From Yponomeuta sedellus (lineage: Eukaryota > Arthropoda > Insecta > Lepidoptera > Yponomeutidae): a stretch of 64,000 bases of DNA. The translations under genes were made by a program, and so were the position numbers. Within the stretch, counting starts at the first letter, position 1. Every line of letters starts with the position of its first letter. The notes below the pieces were generated by a model, which saw nothing but the letters and a program-made list of their open reading frames with translations, was not told the origin of the DNA and did no database searches. Of the stretch, positions 10,556 through 20,725 are shown one piece after another. The stretch covers positions 17,351,143 to 17,415,142 of the forward strand of contig OW203724.1 of assembly GCA_934045075.1 (NCBI GenBank), given 5' to 3'.

Positions 10556-10838
10556 AAAAAAAAATCATAACTTGTTTTTATCTAAAAGTGAACACCACGA
10601 ATCTTAATAACTGCGATAACTATTTTTAGAACTTACAGTACATTAGAGCCTATGATTTATTAGAAATTAAATCGATTTCCGATAAAAATGGCCGTTTTTG
10701 GCGGAAAGTCATTAAAGTCCTTGATTGTTGTTTCTAGGTTCTAAACTGTAGGTTCTAAAAATAGTTACCACAGTAGTTAAGATTTCTAATGTTCACTTTT
10801 AAATAATAACGTATTATAACACTAGTTATGATTTTTTT
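10556..10838. mobile_element. MITE with inverted repeats of about 80 bp
   Basis: The left arm runs from a 9-base A run (10556-10564) through TCATAACT, AAAAGTGAACA and ATAACTATTTTTAGAACTTA. The right arm is the inverted form, GGTTCTAAAAATAGTTA, TGTTCACTTTT and AGTTATGA, ending in a T run at 10838. No clear target duplication and no open frame. Superfamily not assigned. Confidence 0.65.
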
Positions 10839-11409
10839 CCATTGGTGTCGGTAGTTAGCACCCCCAATCACCTTAAATGACAGTTACTGCTATGGTGAAA
10901 AAAAACGTTGACGTTGATTTTATACTTTAACAGTAAAACACACTTATCTCTGCTCTAGTCCTTGAGTGCCCATTTTCAGGTGCAATTTAAAAGAAAAAAA
11001 GTACCTTTACCCTCAGAAACGATCTTAGAGGTTGGAGTGCTTCATTAGTACGACCTAAAAGTGAATTAAGTACCTATTTCTCATTATTTTATAAATGAAA
11101 ATTCTGTGTAAATAAGCTTCTTATCTTTATTTAAAGAAACCCTTCAGAAGATACGTAGAAATTTAATATCTCTCCCCTTAATGAAACAAAAACACTAAAA
11201 TAATTGTAGGGAAACAAACACAATCGGGAAATCGCTTTCCACCAACTTGCCGTCCCCATTACAATTTGTTATACTGAAGTTTTACCGTAATTTTATAAGC
11301 AAATCTTGCGTTCCGCGGACGGGTTGAGGGGTGCGTCCACAAAATGAGCACAAACAGAAGCCAATCTTCTCAACAAGCATCGAGTGGGATCTTTTGGGCT
11401 TTTCAGAAC
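10839..11409. other. No feature seen
   Basis: Non-coding sequence without a recognisable repeat. Confidence 0.4.
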
Positions 11410-11422
11410 AATAATATGTAAC

Positions 11423-11643
11423 TAAAACTTTCGTAAGCACAACATATTGTAGACTTTTATTCCGGATCTACTTACGGGTATTGTTATATCGGACGAGTCC
11501 GACCAGGTTTCGCTCCGCTTCGCAACCGACGACGCGAGCTCCGTCTCTGCTCACCATGATTAAGCTCTGCGAAGCGGAGCGAAACCTTGTCGGACTCTTC
11601 CGATATAACAATACCCGTAAGTAGATCCGGACTAAAAGTCTAC
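11423..11643. mobile_element. Foldback (palindromic) element, copy 1
   Basis: The whole element folds on itself. The left arm (about 11451-11523: GACTTTTATTCCGGATCTAC ... TTTCGCTCCGCTTCGC) is inverted in the right arm (GCGAAGCGGAGCGAAAC ... GTAGATCCGGACTAAAAGTC) around a loop of about 45 bp containing GACGCGAGCTCCGTCTC. It is flanked by AATAATATGTAAC (11410-11422) and AATAATACGTAAC (11644-11656), a 13-bp duplication with one mismatch. Copies occur at 37415-37589 and 39995-40071. Confidence 0.75.
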
Positions 11644-11769
11644 AATAATACGTAACGTCTTGACTGGACAGAAAGTTGTATTTGCGTATTTGGAAATAAT
11701 ATTAACCAGCTGTTTTCGGGTTTTCTGACGAATCTGTACCACTAAAATAATATAAATAAAGAAAGATAA

Positions 11770-11885
11770 GTAGATGGACAAAATAATCTTTATTGTAGAC
11801 AGAAATTACAGTAACAAAAATAATATAAAAGTAAAGTACAAATGGCAGCCTTAACCAAAAGCAATTTCTTCCAGGCAACCTTAAA
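11770..11885 (-). mobile_element. 3' UTR fragment of a non-LTR retrotransposon
   Basis: On the minus strand it reads GGTTGCCTGGAAGAAATTGC ... GGCTGCCATTTGTAC ... CTACAATAAAGAT. The same sequence appears at 22670, 38070 and 53180 and in shorter form at 43680 and 53745. It is a dispersed LINE 3' end with an AATAAA signal; clade not determined. Confidence 0.6.
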
Positions 11886-12394
11886 CTAACTAGGAACTTA
11901 GATTCGATTAGATAAAAAACGACGGCGAAAATTAATTTTCCAACATCTCAATAATTTAGTTGTTCTTACAAATTTTATAGATTTATATTATTTTTACCTG
12001 ATAAATTGAGCTGGTCTACTTAATATTTTCGATTTTGAACAAACCATTGGCGTCAGATGTCCTCAATGAAAACTTGACTGCAAGGTATGCCAAAATACTA
12101 ATCAGAATTGACACTATAGGAGCGATAAAATTTGCCATTAAAAAAAGGAATTGAATTCAGTTTAAAACGCGTCTTTCCATGCACGAGTTTGTAGGGCTAT
12201 TACGGTACAAAGTAGCATCAAGCTTATCATTTTATGCTGAAAAGGCTTTCTGGATAAATCCATCGAAATTCGCTTCTCGACTAAACTTTTAAGCGGCGCA
12301 AATTCGCGCGCGGGAACGCTTTACGATAACGATCGCTATAAAATATGCGAAGTTGGTCGCAGCACTAAACGTTTTATTGTAAATACGGCGCACT
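11886..12394. other. No feature seen
   Basis: AT-rich, no supportable gene or repeat. Confidence 0.4.
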
Positions 12395-12540
12395 GATGTG
12401 ACTAAGGGAATAGGCACGTGGAAAGAAATAAAACGCATTATATTAGAGAGAGACCCACCGGCTCGCTGGACCGGCGATCTGAAGCAGATTGCTGGCAGTG
12501 GTTGGATGAGGATGACCGAGGACAAAGAGAAATGGCGTAC

Positions 12541-14865
12541 TTCTTCTTCTTCTTCAGGCTATATTATGTAGTCCACTGCTAGACATAGCCCTTCCCTAAT
12601 AAGCGCACTTGGTTGTACCATCATTGGGGGTTAATGCCCATAATCCCCACGCTGGGCATGCGGGTTGGGATCGCAGATTGGTGTAATTGTACTGCAGGGG
12701 GCGCTGCTGCCCACCCCCCGGTTTGTGTCCCTTAGTCGCCTTTTACGACACCCGCGGGAAGAATTTGGGTTGGTACTGATGATGTCCTCCTCATCGAGTC
12801 CGATGACGGCGACCTCAAGGATTGGTAGGACTTCTGCGGCGGTGTGCTCGGATGTGACTCGCGAAGCCCAGCTTGTTTTTAAAAGTCCGGTTACATTGGC
12901 CGCAGTGAAGCTCACCACGGTCATTGTACGTGTAAGAGTATGTGGGCTTTGGACGGGTTTTTTGCTGCTGTCTGTTTGAGTCGAGAGTCTCGAGCCGAGT
13001 ATCCTCAAAAACGCCCACCCTGTTGAGAATGGTGGAGCGCCATTCGCTGCGTCTATAAGCAACTTTTTCCCAGCTATCAGGAGAAATGCCGGTAGCGGTT
13101 AAATGCCTTTTAAGGACGTCTTTATAGCGAAGGTGCTGTCCGCCTACCTTTCGTGCACCGTTTGACAACTGGGAATAGAAAACGGCCTTGGGCAGACGGT
13201 GGTCTTCCATGCGCACCTTAACTGAGCTTTCATCAACAACGCCTTGATACCCTGTATTTGTGTCCGTCTTAAAACTTCTGTGTTTGGCACTCGGTCCTCC
13301 CACGTTATCCTCAAGATGGTTCGAAGACACTTCATGTGGAAAACGTCTAGTTTTCTAATATCTCTCTTATAGAGGAACCAATTTTCGGAGGCGTACAGCA
13401 GAATCGGGAGGACAATCGCCTTGTAAACGGCCAGCTTAGTTTTTAGTTTAAGATCGTGCGATTTCCACACACGTTGATTCAGCCTGCCAAAAGCAAAAGC
13501 AGCTCTAGCTATGCGCACAGGGATCTCGGTATCTAGACGATTGTCATTTCTGATCTCGCTTCCAAGGTATCTGAAGTGGGATACCACGTCTAGCACACCT
13601 TCCCCTAGAACGATGTTGGGCGCTTCAGCTGGACATCCTCGGGGAGGCTGAACCAGTATCTGGGTTTTGAGGGCACTGATGGTCAACCCAAACTTTTTGC
13701 AAGAGGCATCAAGGTGGGACAGATATGATTGTAGTGCAGTGTAACTGTCGGCCATGAAGCAAGCGTCAGCTGCGTAAAGAGCATCGAGTATTCTGAGCTG
13801 ACTGCATTTGCCCTTTGCCCTTTGCCCGAAATCTCGACAGATCAAAGACCCCTTTGTCGGTGCGAACTGTGATGGAGATGGGATTGTCGCAGCGACCGAC
13901 GGCATCGTTTACCACGGCTCCGAAAAATATGCCAAACAACGTCGGGGCCATAACGCAGCCTTGTTTGACGCCGCATGCCACAGGAAATCCCTCAGAAAGA
14001 CTGTCCCCAAATTGTACCCTTCCCATCATCGGATCGTGAAACTGGCGAATGATGTTCACGAATTTTGAAGGGCAGCCAGAGCGCCTTAGGACTTCCCAGA
14101 GAGCCTCTCGGGGCACACGGTCGAAGGCTTTTTCAAGGTCAATGAAGCAGAGATATAAAGGTCGTTGCTGCTCTAGGCTCTTTTCCTGCATCTGCTTCAC
14201 TACAAATATTGCGTCGATAGTACCCCTGTTTGGCCGAAAACCACACTGAGTCTCAGGTAGAATTTTTTCGGCAAGATCACCCAGTCGAGTGTTCATGACA
14301 TGTGCAAGTACCTTTCCAGCGACAGCAAGTAGAGATATTCCCCTGTAAGATCCACACTCCGAGGCATCGCCTTTGCCTTTGTATAGTGTGCAGATGGAGG
14401 CATCTTTCCATGCTTGTAGAATCTTTTCTTCAGCCCAAATCTTGAGTATCAGTTGGTATAAGCTGTTGTGAATTTCGGGTCCACCATATCTAAATACCTC
14501 TGGGGGCAGGCCATCAGCACCAGGAGCCTTCCCATTTTGGAGGCGCTGGATAGACCTGCGCATCTCAAACAGAGTAGGGGGCTCGTCCAGCGCAGCGATC
14601 TCTGGCCTTTGCGGTACGTCTTCAATACAGGTCGGGTTAAAAGTCGAGCTGAGAGGATTGAAGACGCTCTGGAAGTGCTCTTTCCATCTCTGTAGGATCT
14701 CTTTTTTATCTGACAGCCGCTTGGTTCCATCAAGTGTTCGCATGGGAACAACCTTTTTTGATTTAGGGCCAAATATCATCTGCAAACCCTGGTAGAACCT
14801 CCCGATCTGCTTAGTGTCAGCCCACCGCTGGGTTGGTACTATTCTTTAAGCCGACACCACACAGC
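12541..14865 (-). mobile_element. Middle layer of a nest: about 262-bp non-autonomous retroelement (family 'B262')
   Basis: Two pieces, 12541-12777 and 14841-14865. On the minus strand it begins GCTGTGTGGTGTCGGC, continues TCCCGCGGGTGTCGTAAAAG and CCCGCATGCCCAGCGTGG, and ends CAGCAGTGGACTACATAATA plus a (GAA)n tail at 12541-12555. An uninterrupted copy of nearly the same length lies at 43113-43378, which confirms both the boundaries and the inner insertion. Confidence 0.8.
12778..14828 (-). pseudogene. Inner layer of a nest: 5'-truncated LINE with broken reverse transcriptase
   Basis: Flanked by an exact 12-bp duplication TGGGTTGGTACT (12766-12777 and 14829-14840). Minus-strand frames give a non-LTR reverse transcriptase: YRGISLLAVAGKVLAHVMN, CGFRPNRGTIDAI, FIDLEKAFDRVPREALW and GVKQGCVMAPTLF (about 14640-13930). 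The catalytic box, normally F/YADD, reads YAAD (about 13776-13765). A threefold TTTGCCC run (13806-13826) shifts the frame, and a small deletion near 13205-13215 shifts it again. The C-terminus holds a C2H2 finger, C-x2-C-x12-H-x3-H, at about 12910-12840. The endonuclease and ORF1 are absent. The 3' end is GATGAGGAGGACATCATC. Clade not settled. It is inactive. Confidence 0.82.
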
Positions 14866-14915
14866 AATGGCGTGCTTGGGGAAGGCCTATGTCCAGCAAT
14901 GAACGAGTACAGGCT

Positions 14916-16249
14916 GATTGAATATCAATATAACCATATAACCACCTAGTTTGATTTGTAACATTCACGAAGCCGCAGTTTCTGCGCTACTTTGAATATA
15001 ACCTTTTCATTTAATTTAATTTCATCTCATTTCATTTCATTTAATTTAATTTCAATTAATTTAATTTATTTTTTATATAAAATACTTAAAAAATCTTGGT
15101 AAAAAATCTGTGTTATGAGATGATTGACACAGCATGCAGTGACACCGTGACATGGTTGAAGTGACCACTTGGATGCTGCAGTGCCTGAGTCATGGTTTTT
15201 AAGAAATTGACAAAACTCTCCATAAAGGGAATCTACCCTCAATGTCTACTAAAAATATTTAGCTACTTATACTGTATATGAAGTAGGCACCTAAATCAAA
15301 TTGAAAATAATTTGTTCATTGTAGCGTTGAAATCACAAATAAATATAGGTCATTATCATAAATCTAAAAATAAAATATTTTTTATAGATCTAAGTCTCTA
15401 TGAATAAAAAATCATATTCAAAAACGTATAACACATGCACTAAGCTGGTTTTAATTCTAGATGTCTTCGTGAATTAAATAATCATCAAGGTTATTTTAGT
15501 CTGTTTTACACAAAGTGTAGAGCATTTTATAAACAGCGTAAGAGTTAGTGCCCCAGAATAACCTTTACCTGCTTTATTCTTGGGAATAAAACTTCATGTA
15601 TATTACTAATATTAAGGTTGTGTTGGCTACTATGTTTCAAAATAAAACGGTAAAATAAAATACGAATATTGTTTACTGTACACAATTATATCATATTAAC
15701 AAAGATACTTTACAGTACCCTATTGCCCAACATTATTGTCTGTTTTACAATTTTATTTGTATTAAGTTACATACATACGTAGTTTAGCTTAACATTTTAA
15801 TCCGGCAAGTAATGGCAGCTGCAGTACCATAAAAAGAAAAAAGAAACGTGTTAAACTTTTTAAATTACCACGAAGGTCGAAATCACGTTCCAGCCAGGAT
15901 GCCTGAAATTCTTCTCCAAAACAGGCGTAAAGACTTTCCACCGAGCGCTTATTACAATAATAATTGTCAGGCCTGCGGCAGATCTCAGTTTTAATTGATC
16001 CTTAAGGGCGAGTTTACCGATAAAACCGCGGGTAGCTCAACTTTCTCTATTACAGCTTAAGAAAAGCGCGTTTCGTTTGGGCGATAAGCCGCGTCTTCAT
16101 TGCGCGGCGCGTAATGCAAGTGTAATACAAGCTTAATGTGACGTGTAATTGAGGGAGCGGGTTATTTGTGTTGTTCGGTTATTTTTAGAACTCTAAAGAA
16201 CTAATGGATCCCAAATGATTATTTTATATTTTATGTATCCTATAAACGT
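14916..16249. other. No gene; ATTTA/ATTTC-rich low-complexity tract
   Basis: A simple tract of TTTAATTTAATTTCA-like words spans about 15005-15072; a related tract lies near 1150-1200. The rest is AT-rich non-coding sequence with no repeat I could match. Confidence 0.45.
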
Positions 16250-16350
16250 GCACAGGCCTTCTCTCAGAGAGAGAGAGAGAGAGAGAGTATCCGCTTGATA
16301 ACCACGCGTGTCCACCGACGATTGGCAATTTCAGGCGCTGATACATAATA
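16250..16350 (-). mobile_element. SINE family C, 3' end fragment with expanded (GA)n
   Basis: Reads CACAGGCCTTCTCTCAGAGA followed by a perfect GA run (about 16266-16287) and GTATCCGCTTGATAACCACG, CGTGTCCACCGACGATTGG. It matches 24060-24165, 45785-45870 and, in plus orientation, 57615-57715. Confidence 0.65.
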
Positions 16351-17077
16351 ATCATGAATAATTAAAGAATATCTAAATAAATAATAAGCTTAAGATTATG
16401 TTTATACAAGCACGTTGTTAAAAAACAGACAGGTGGCACACTGAACACCAAAAAACCACTTTATCTTTAAAAAATACCGGAAAATTACTCAATAGGTATT
16501 TGGTATTTTATTTTTTTTAATAAGATTCTCCTTTGCAGTTCTTACCGCGCGTAAGTATAAACGAGCGTTACGTTTGTTTTGAGGTCCCATGCACATTGTG
16601 TGTGGAAATTAATAAATAAATTTTTTGAACATATTTTAAAAATATTGATACTGTTCCTTGGAAAATAATTGTAAGTGCTACTTTGGACCTCAAAATCGTC
16701 GAATCGATCCACTTCCCAGCCATCGCTTGTTTGGAATATTGGTAATATTGCAAATAATACTTGAATAACAGCGTGGGCTGTTTCAAAGAACTATAATTGA
16801 TGGTTTATTATGACAATTCGATGTAAATTGCAAAGTTGGTCAACCCATAGATTAACAAGTAAACTTTGCTACGAAATGTACCTCGAAGTGTCAAAGTAAC
16901 CTACAAATAGTTTTATGAATCTTGGCCTGATAATGACGCTGAGATACGGCCACTTTGTACTGCTGCATCACCCACATGGCATATATTGGTTATTTCCTGT
17001 CATCTTCTTTGTATCTTTTTGCACTTCAATTTGTCATGCACATAAACTTTTAATTGATATCAACTCTTTGCATGCAA
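16351..17077. other. No feature seen
   Basis: AT-rich; a 113-residue open frame at 16915-17256 runs into the downstream SINE and is not a gene. Confidence 0.4.
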
Positions 17078-17131
17078 AAGAGACCCGTGCCATAGGACGG
17101 GACATGCCCCGTCCTATGGCACGGGTCTCTT
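17078..17131. repeat. Perfect foldback of a SINE 3' end: 24-bp arms, 6-nt loop
   Basis: The arms 17078-17101 and 17108-17131 are exact complements (AAGAGACCCGTGCCATAGGA and so on), with loop ACATGC. The right arm is the normal 3' part of the neighbouring 5S-derived SINE, so the left arm is an inverted duplicate of it. Confidence 0.85.
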
Positions 17132-17430
17132 CCTGCACGCAGGAAGGTCAGGCCATACTCCACCACAGGGCCAAGTCCGGTTGGTGGAATATTGTAAGGC
17201 AGTGGCGGGCTGTCAGAAGTTATCAAGCCTCCCATAAGGCCGCTGACATGGTTTAACGATTGATATTTCATGACAACTGGCACCAACGGCTTAACGTGCC
17301 TTGCGAAGCCCAAAAGTGCTCGGAAAAACGCCACTAGCCGTAGTCACAGGATGGTCACCCATCTAGAACCTGACCGCACCTGTTGTTGTTTAACTTTAGT
17401 GACTGATTCCAATAGGCCATGAGCGCTTTA
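17108..17430 (-). mobile_element. 5S rRNA-derived SINE, copy 3 (near full-length)
   Basis: The minus-strand head shows GTTAAACAACAACAGG and GATGGGTGACCA, the decayed 5S A-box and C-box regions, then the common body and the ACCCGTGCC 3' part. The 3' end is folded back on itself (17078-17131). Confidence 0.78.
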
Positions 17431-18704
17431 ACTTTTACTTTGGGTGTGTGTGTTTTTTCCTGTATTATATTGTTTTGGTTATAGCTTTGAAAACGTCCCG
17501 ATGAAAGATATTTTTGGACTTACTCACTGGATAGAGCTTACCCCTGGATAAATAGAAGATTAGTGTTGGCTAGTGGGCTTTAAAGTATAGGGTAGACACG
17601 AAAAAAACTTGTTGCCATAGAAACGTCCTCAGTTCATTGGAATACTATTACAATTTTAGTGAAGATAATAAAGCTATTTCCGCCGTATAGACTAGCTATT
17701 TATAACCGGGAAGCAAGCCGTAAAAACACTAATGTCTCCACTGAGAACGAATTGATGGCACTTATAATGACACTTTTAATTATTTTAATCGCACTTTGCA
17801 AACAAATGCGATTAATTCATTAAAAAGAATTAATGGCGGGGCGGTAGCATTATCTTTCACGTCTCGTGAATTTTTGTTTGACGGAAGTAGTGTATCTCTT
17901 TGACAACTAATCGATATTAAATCAATCCGCTACGACTCGTTTCAAATTTTACGCAATAAATGAACATTTCCAGTAGTATTTAACGTAAGAAACCGAAATA
18001 TATTGACTTTGCTCACTAGGTATGTAGGATTACTGCAAAATTTGCAAATTAAAAAAAGAATTTCCGCGTTTAATTCGGAACGGTCAAAACGCTATCCGCC
18101 ATTTTGTAAGCATCTTTGGTTTGTAAATAAACATCTGTCAGACAGTTTTTGAGGCATTTATAATTAAAGGACCTAGATCAAAGTGATCTTCACACTTGAG
18201 TTTCAGTCGATAAAGAATCGGGATATCTTTTCTCACGTTAGAGCCAAGTTTTTTTGTATGTTAATTTCACTGGGTACACGAATCCACAACTTCCCCGGGG
18301 TCTTTATTGACGTGTTTTACGTGTTCTCGAACAATTCAATCGATATCGATCGATACCTAATGATGATTGCTATATTTTGCATGTAAACTGGATTTCACGG
18401 TTGCTTTGTTGTTATTTCACTACCTATGCTCACAGATCACTCACAGATTTTAAGACTAGGTACCTATGTTGAATGTCAAACTTTGTTTACAAGCCTAAGG
18501 CTTCAAACTATAAACAAAAATGACTGACCGCGTTTTTAGCTGTTTAGCAAAGCAAAGTTTTAAAATGGATTTTTTTGTTACTCTTAGGTACTTAAAAATA
18601 TACAAAAATATTTTTTTATCTAATAGAAGAGATATTTACCTACCATTTACTTAAAAATAGTCAAGTAGCGGATTTTAATATGCAAGCATGTGTCCACTTT
18701 GTTG
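17431..18704. other. No feature seen
   Basis: Non-coding, AT-rich. No inverted repeat or SINE box that I could support. Confidence 0.4.
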
Positions 18705-18855
18705 AACTACGTAACCAGGCAAGGACGTCACAAACGCACACATACACCCAGACTGAGGCCACTTGTATAAGTCTACGGCGGCCCCCAGTGAGAACCAAAC
18801 CCACAACCTCTGTCTTAGTAGCCAATCGCCTTAGCTAGACCAATGAGGCACTCAT
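18705..18855 (-). mobile_element. tRNA-headed SINE-like fragment, family E
   Basis: On the minus strand GAGTGCCTCATTGGTCTAGC looks like an A-box region and GGTTGTGGGTTTGGTTCTCA like a decayed B box, followed by GGCCGCCGTAGACTTATACA. Only one copy is in the window, so this rests on the two boxes and their spacing. Confidence 0.5.
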
Positions 18856-18899
18856 ATGGGGTATATAGTGTATCTTTCTGTAAATGTTTCTATGTGTAC

Positions 18900-18956
18900 A
18901 TTGTATATATATAATTAATTAATTTAATAACTAATTAATATAATTAAATAATTTTA
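18900..18956. repeat. TAATTAAT low-complexity tract
   Basis: Nearly pure A/T with repeated TTAATTAAT-like words. Confidence 0.6.
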
Positions 18957-18978
18957 CTGTGCGTGTGTATTATTGCTA

Positions 18979-19184
18979 CTTTCAATTCTTTATTACACTA
19001 CTTATGTGCATGTCACTGAACTCCTCCTAAACGGCTGGACAGATTGAATGGCACGGCACGGATAGCCAGAGGTTGCGGGTTCTTTCAATTCTTTATTACA
19101 CTACTTATGTGCATGTCACTGAACTCCTCCTAAACGGCTGGACAGATTGAATGGCACGGCACGGATAGCCAGAGGTTGCGGGTT
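18979..19184 (+). repeat. Exact tandem duplication, 2 x 103 bp
   Basis: 18979-19081 and 19082-19184 are identical by eye. The unit begins CTTTCAATTCTTTATTACAC and ends in the SINE B box at GTTGCGGGTT. The breakpoint falls inside the SINE, so the duplication arose after the SINE inserted. Confidence 0.85.
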
Positions 19185-19229
19185 CGAATCCCGGCATGAG
19201 TGAAATTTTTAGCCTCTAAATAGGTTTTT
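19050..19229 (+). mobile_element. SINE family B, 5'-truncated, tail-less copy, split by the tandem duplication
   Basis: The target duplication AGATTGAAT is present at 19041-19049 (repeated at 19144-19152 by the tandem duplication) and at 19230-19238. The copy starts inside the tRNA-like head (GCACGGATAGCCAGAGG), keeps the B box, and ends GCCTCTAAATAGGTTTTT without the longer family tail. Confidence 0.75.
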
Positions 19230-19322
19230 AGATTGAATTAATTTTTTGTGTGCGTTTTTGTGGCGCCCTGGATGGTTTAGATTCAAATATCAGTGCGTCA
19301 GATGACGCTGTATGCAGGATAA

Positions 19323-19477
19323 CGTAAATACAGAGAGTATTGTAAAGAGGTTCAAAATTTCACTGATGCCGGTGAGTCGCAAGTTAACTCAGTTGGAAGA
19401 GCGCTGGCACGGATTGCCAGAGGTCGCGGGTTCGTATCCCGGCATGGGTTGAATTTTTAGCCTCTAAATAGGTTTTT
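19323..19477 (+). mobile_element. SINE family B, tail-less copy
   Basis: Bounded by AGGATAA at 19316-19322 and 19478-19484. It contains the 5' region (ATACAGAGAGTATTGTAAAG), A box, B box GGGTTCGTATCCCGG and ends at AATAGGTTTTT. It is inserted in the same Helitron-like repeat as the previous copy. Confidence 0.75.
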
Positions 19478-19503
19478 AGGATAAAGTCTGTTAGGTCCGC
19501 TAG

Positions 19504-20239
19504 TAAAGTATAAAGTTCGATCGTTCGTCGATAGTTCACTGGTAATTTAATCTCCTCCGGCTTAGTAAAACAAGTTCAGTTCATTTCCACATTTACACAT
19601 GCACAAATATACACATACATCATACAGTGTGCGAACTGTCGCAACTCTACACTATGAAATCGCTACTCTACCATCCAGTTTCCCGATCCAAACAAAGCAA
19701 GCTAAATTCACCTCTATTCCCTTATCATAAAACTCCTGTACAGGTCTAGTTATACTGGACGTATACACGAACGTTCCCCGCCACGGCACTAGTGACGAAT
19801 ATTAGTTGCGGGTACCAGGCGCTCAGAGATTGAAGACGCTTAAAATAGTTCTCCTAGACGAGAAATATTTATAGAAAAGCCGGTTTGAATGACGTTTAAA
19901 TACGGATTATGGCGGGAAAACTTGAAAACGCGACGGACTCTCAAATACGAGTATGAGACACGATGATGTGGAGTTAAGTTTAAGACAGTTCATAAGTTTA
20001 CACGAATTCCAGCATAAATAATGTTGTAGTTAAATTAGAGCAGTTTTTCAGTTGTACAAAGTAATTATTGCTTAGTTTCATTAAAAAATTATAAATCCAA
20101 ATTACAAGATATTTATATCCATTGCATTTTTATTTCCTTGACAATAAAGACGTATAAGTCTTTGGGTACAAATTAATACAATAATACATATTTGTACTTA
20201 AGTTATAATTAGATAAGATCTAAATTTTCCACACTTAGC
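19504..20239. other. No feature seen
   Basis: Non-coding, AT-rich. Confidence 0.4.
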
Positions 20240-20345
20240 CTTGTAGTTGGGTCAGAGTACGTTGCAAACCACTAGGGTTTCCTCACGATCTTTTCCCTCA
20301 CCGTCAGCGAGTAATATTGGTCTCTGTTCTGTGCAATTCCGGACA
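20240..20345 (-). mobile_element. SINE family C, body fragment
   Basis: Reads GGGTTTCCTCACGATCTTTT CCCTCACCGTCAGCGAGTAA: the reverse complement of the family body (TGAAGGAAAACATCGTGAGG) seen in plus orientation at 52925 and 57955. Confidence 0.55.
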
Positions 20346-20399
20346 GCTCCTCCGCGGTTTTAACACCGGCCCACACTGTGATCTTACTCAATCAGATAC

Positions 20400-20725
20400 T
20401 TTTTTTAATATAGCCTAGTAAATAAATACTTTTACAAAAGTTTCGTCCACAAAGTCAGAGAAAAACAATACAAAATTTATATATGTATATAAAAAAAATG
20501 TCAATCAAATAAACCGCCCGAGACATATCCGACCCAAAGGTACCCATGACACTGGCAGCATTACCGCGCTGCACAGCGAGCCACGGTTCCTGAGACTCAA
20601 TCATGACATCTTTCTCATCCTGGCCTTCTCTTATCTTCCACCTCGCCCATCAAAATAGTATCTCCTGCATGACAGCGTTTCGCCTAAGTAGGCTTCTTAC
20701 CCCTGCTAACGAAGGAACTTATCGA
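20400..20725 (-). pseudogene. LINE reverse-transcriptase C-terminus and 3' UTR remnant
   Basis: Minus-strand translation around 20600-20510 gives QEPWLAVQRGNAASVMGTFG and then SDMSRAVYLID. WLAVQRGNAAS-type ends occur in insect non-LTR retrotransposons. Upstream coding sequence is degenerate and no catalytic motif remains. Clade not assigned. Confidence 0.6.

Larger units (their letters stand above)
12395..14915 (+). mobile_element. Outer layer of a nest: RTE-like LINE 3' end, split by an insertion
   Basis: Two pieces, 12395-12540 and 14866-14915. The first still translates in plus frame to DPPARWTGDLKQIAGSGW and MRMTEDKEKW, the conserved C-terminus of RTE-like LINE reverse transcriptases. 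The second gives the usual end (GGCCTATGTCCAGCAATG ... ACAGGCTGATTGA). Between them sits a 2.3-kb insertion flanked by AATGGCGTAC (12531-12540) and AATGGCGTGC (14866-14875), so the LINE tail was the target. Confidence 0.75.
18979..19503 (+). mobile_element. Helitron-like repeat carrying two SINE insertions
   Basis: The non-SINE parts, GAACTCCTCCTAAACGGCTG at about 19019, TTTTTTGTGTGCGTTTTTGT at about 19241 and GTCTGTTAGGTCCG at the end, read through as one repeat. It ends CTAG at 19500-19503 followed by T, the 3' terminus expected of Helitrons. The 5' end was not located. Confidence 0.55.

Noticed and set aside
12815..14785. Active LINE
   Set aside because: 5'-truncated, catalytic box changed to YAAD, at least two frameshifts.
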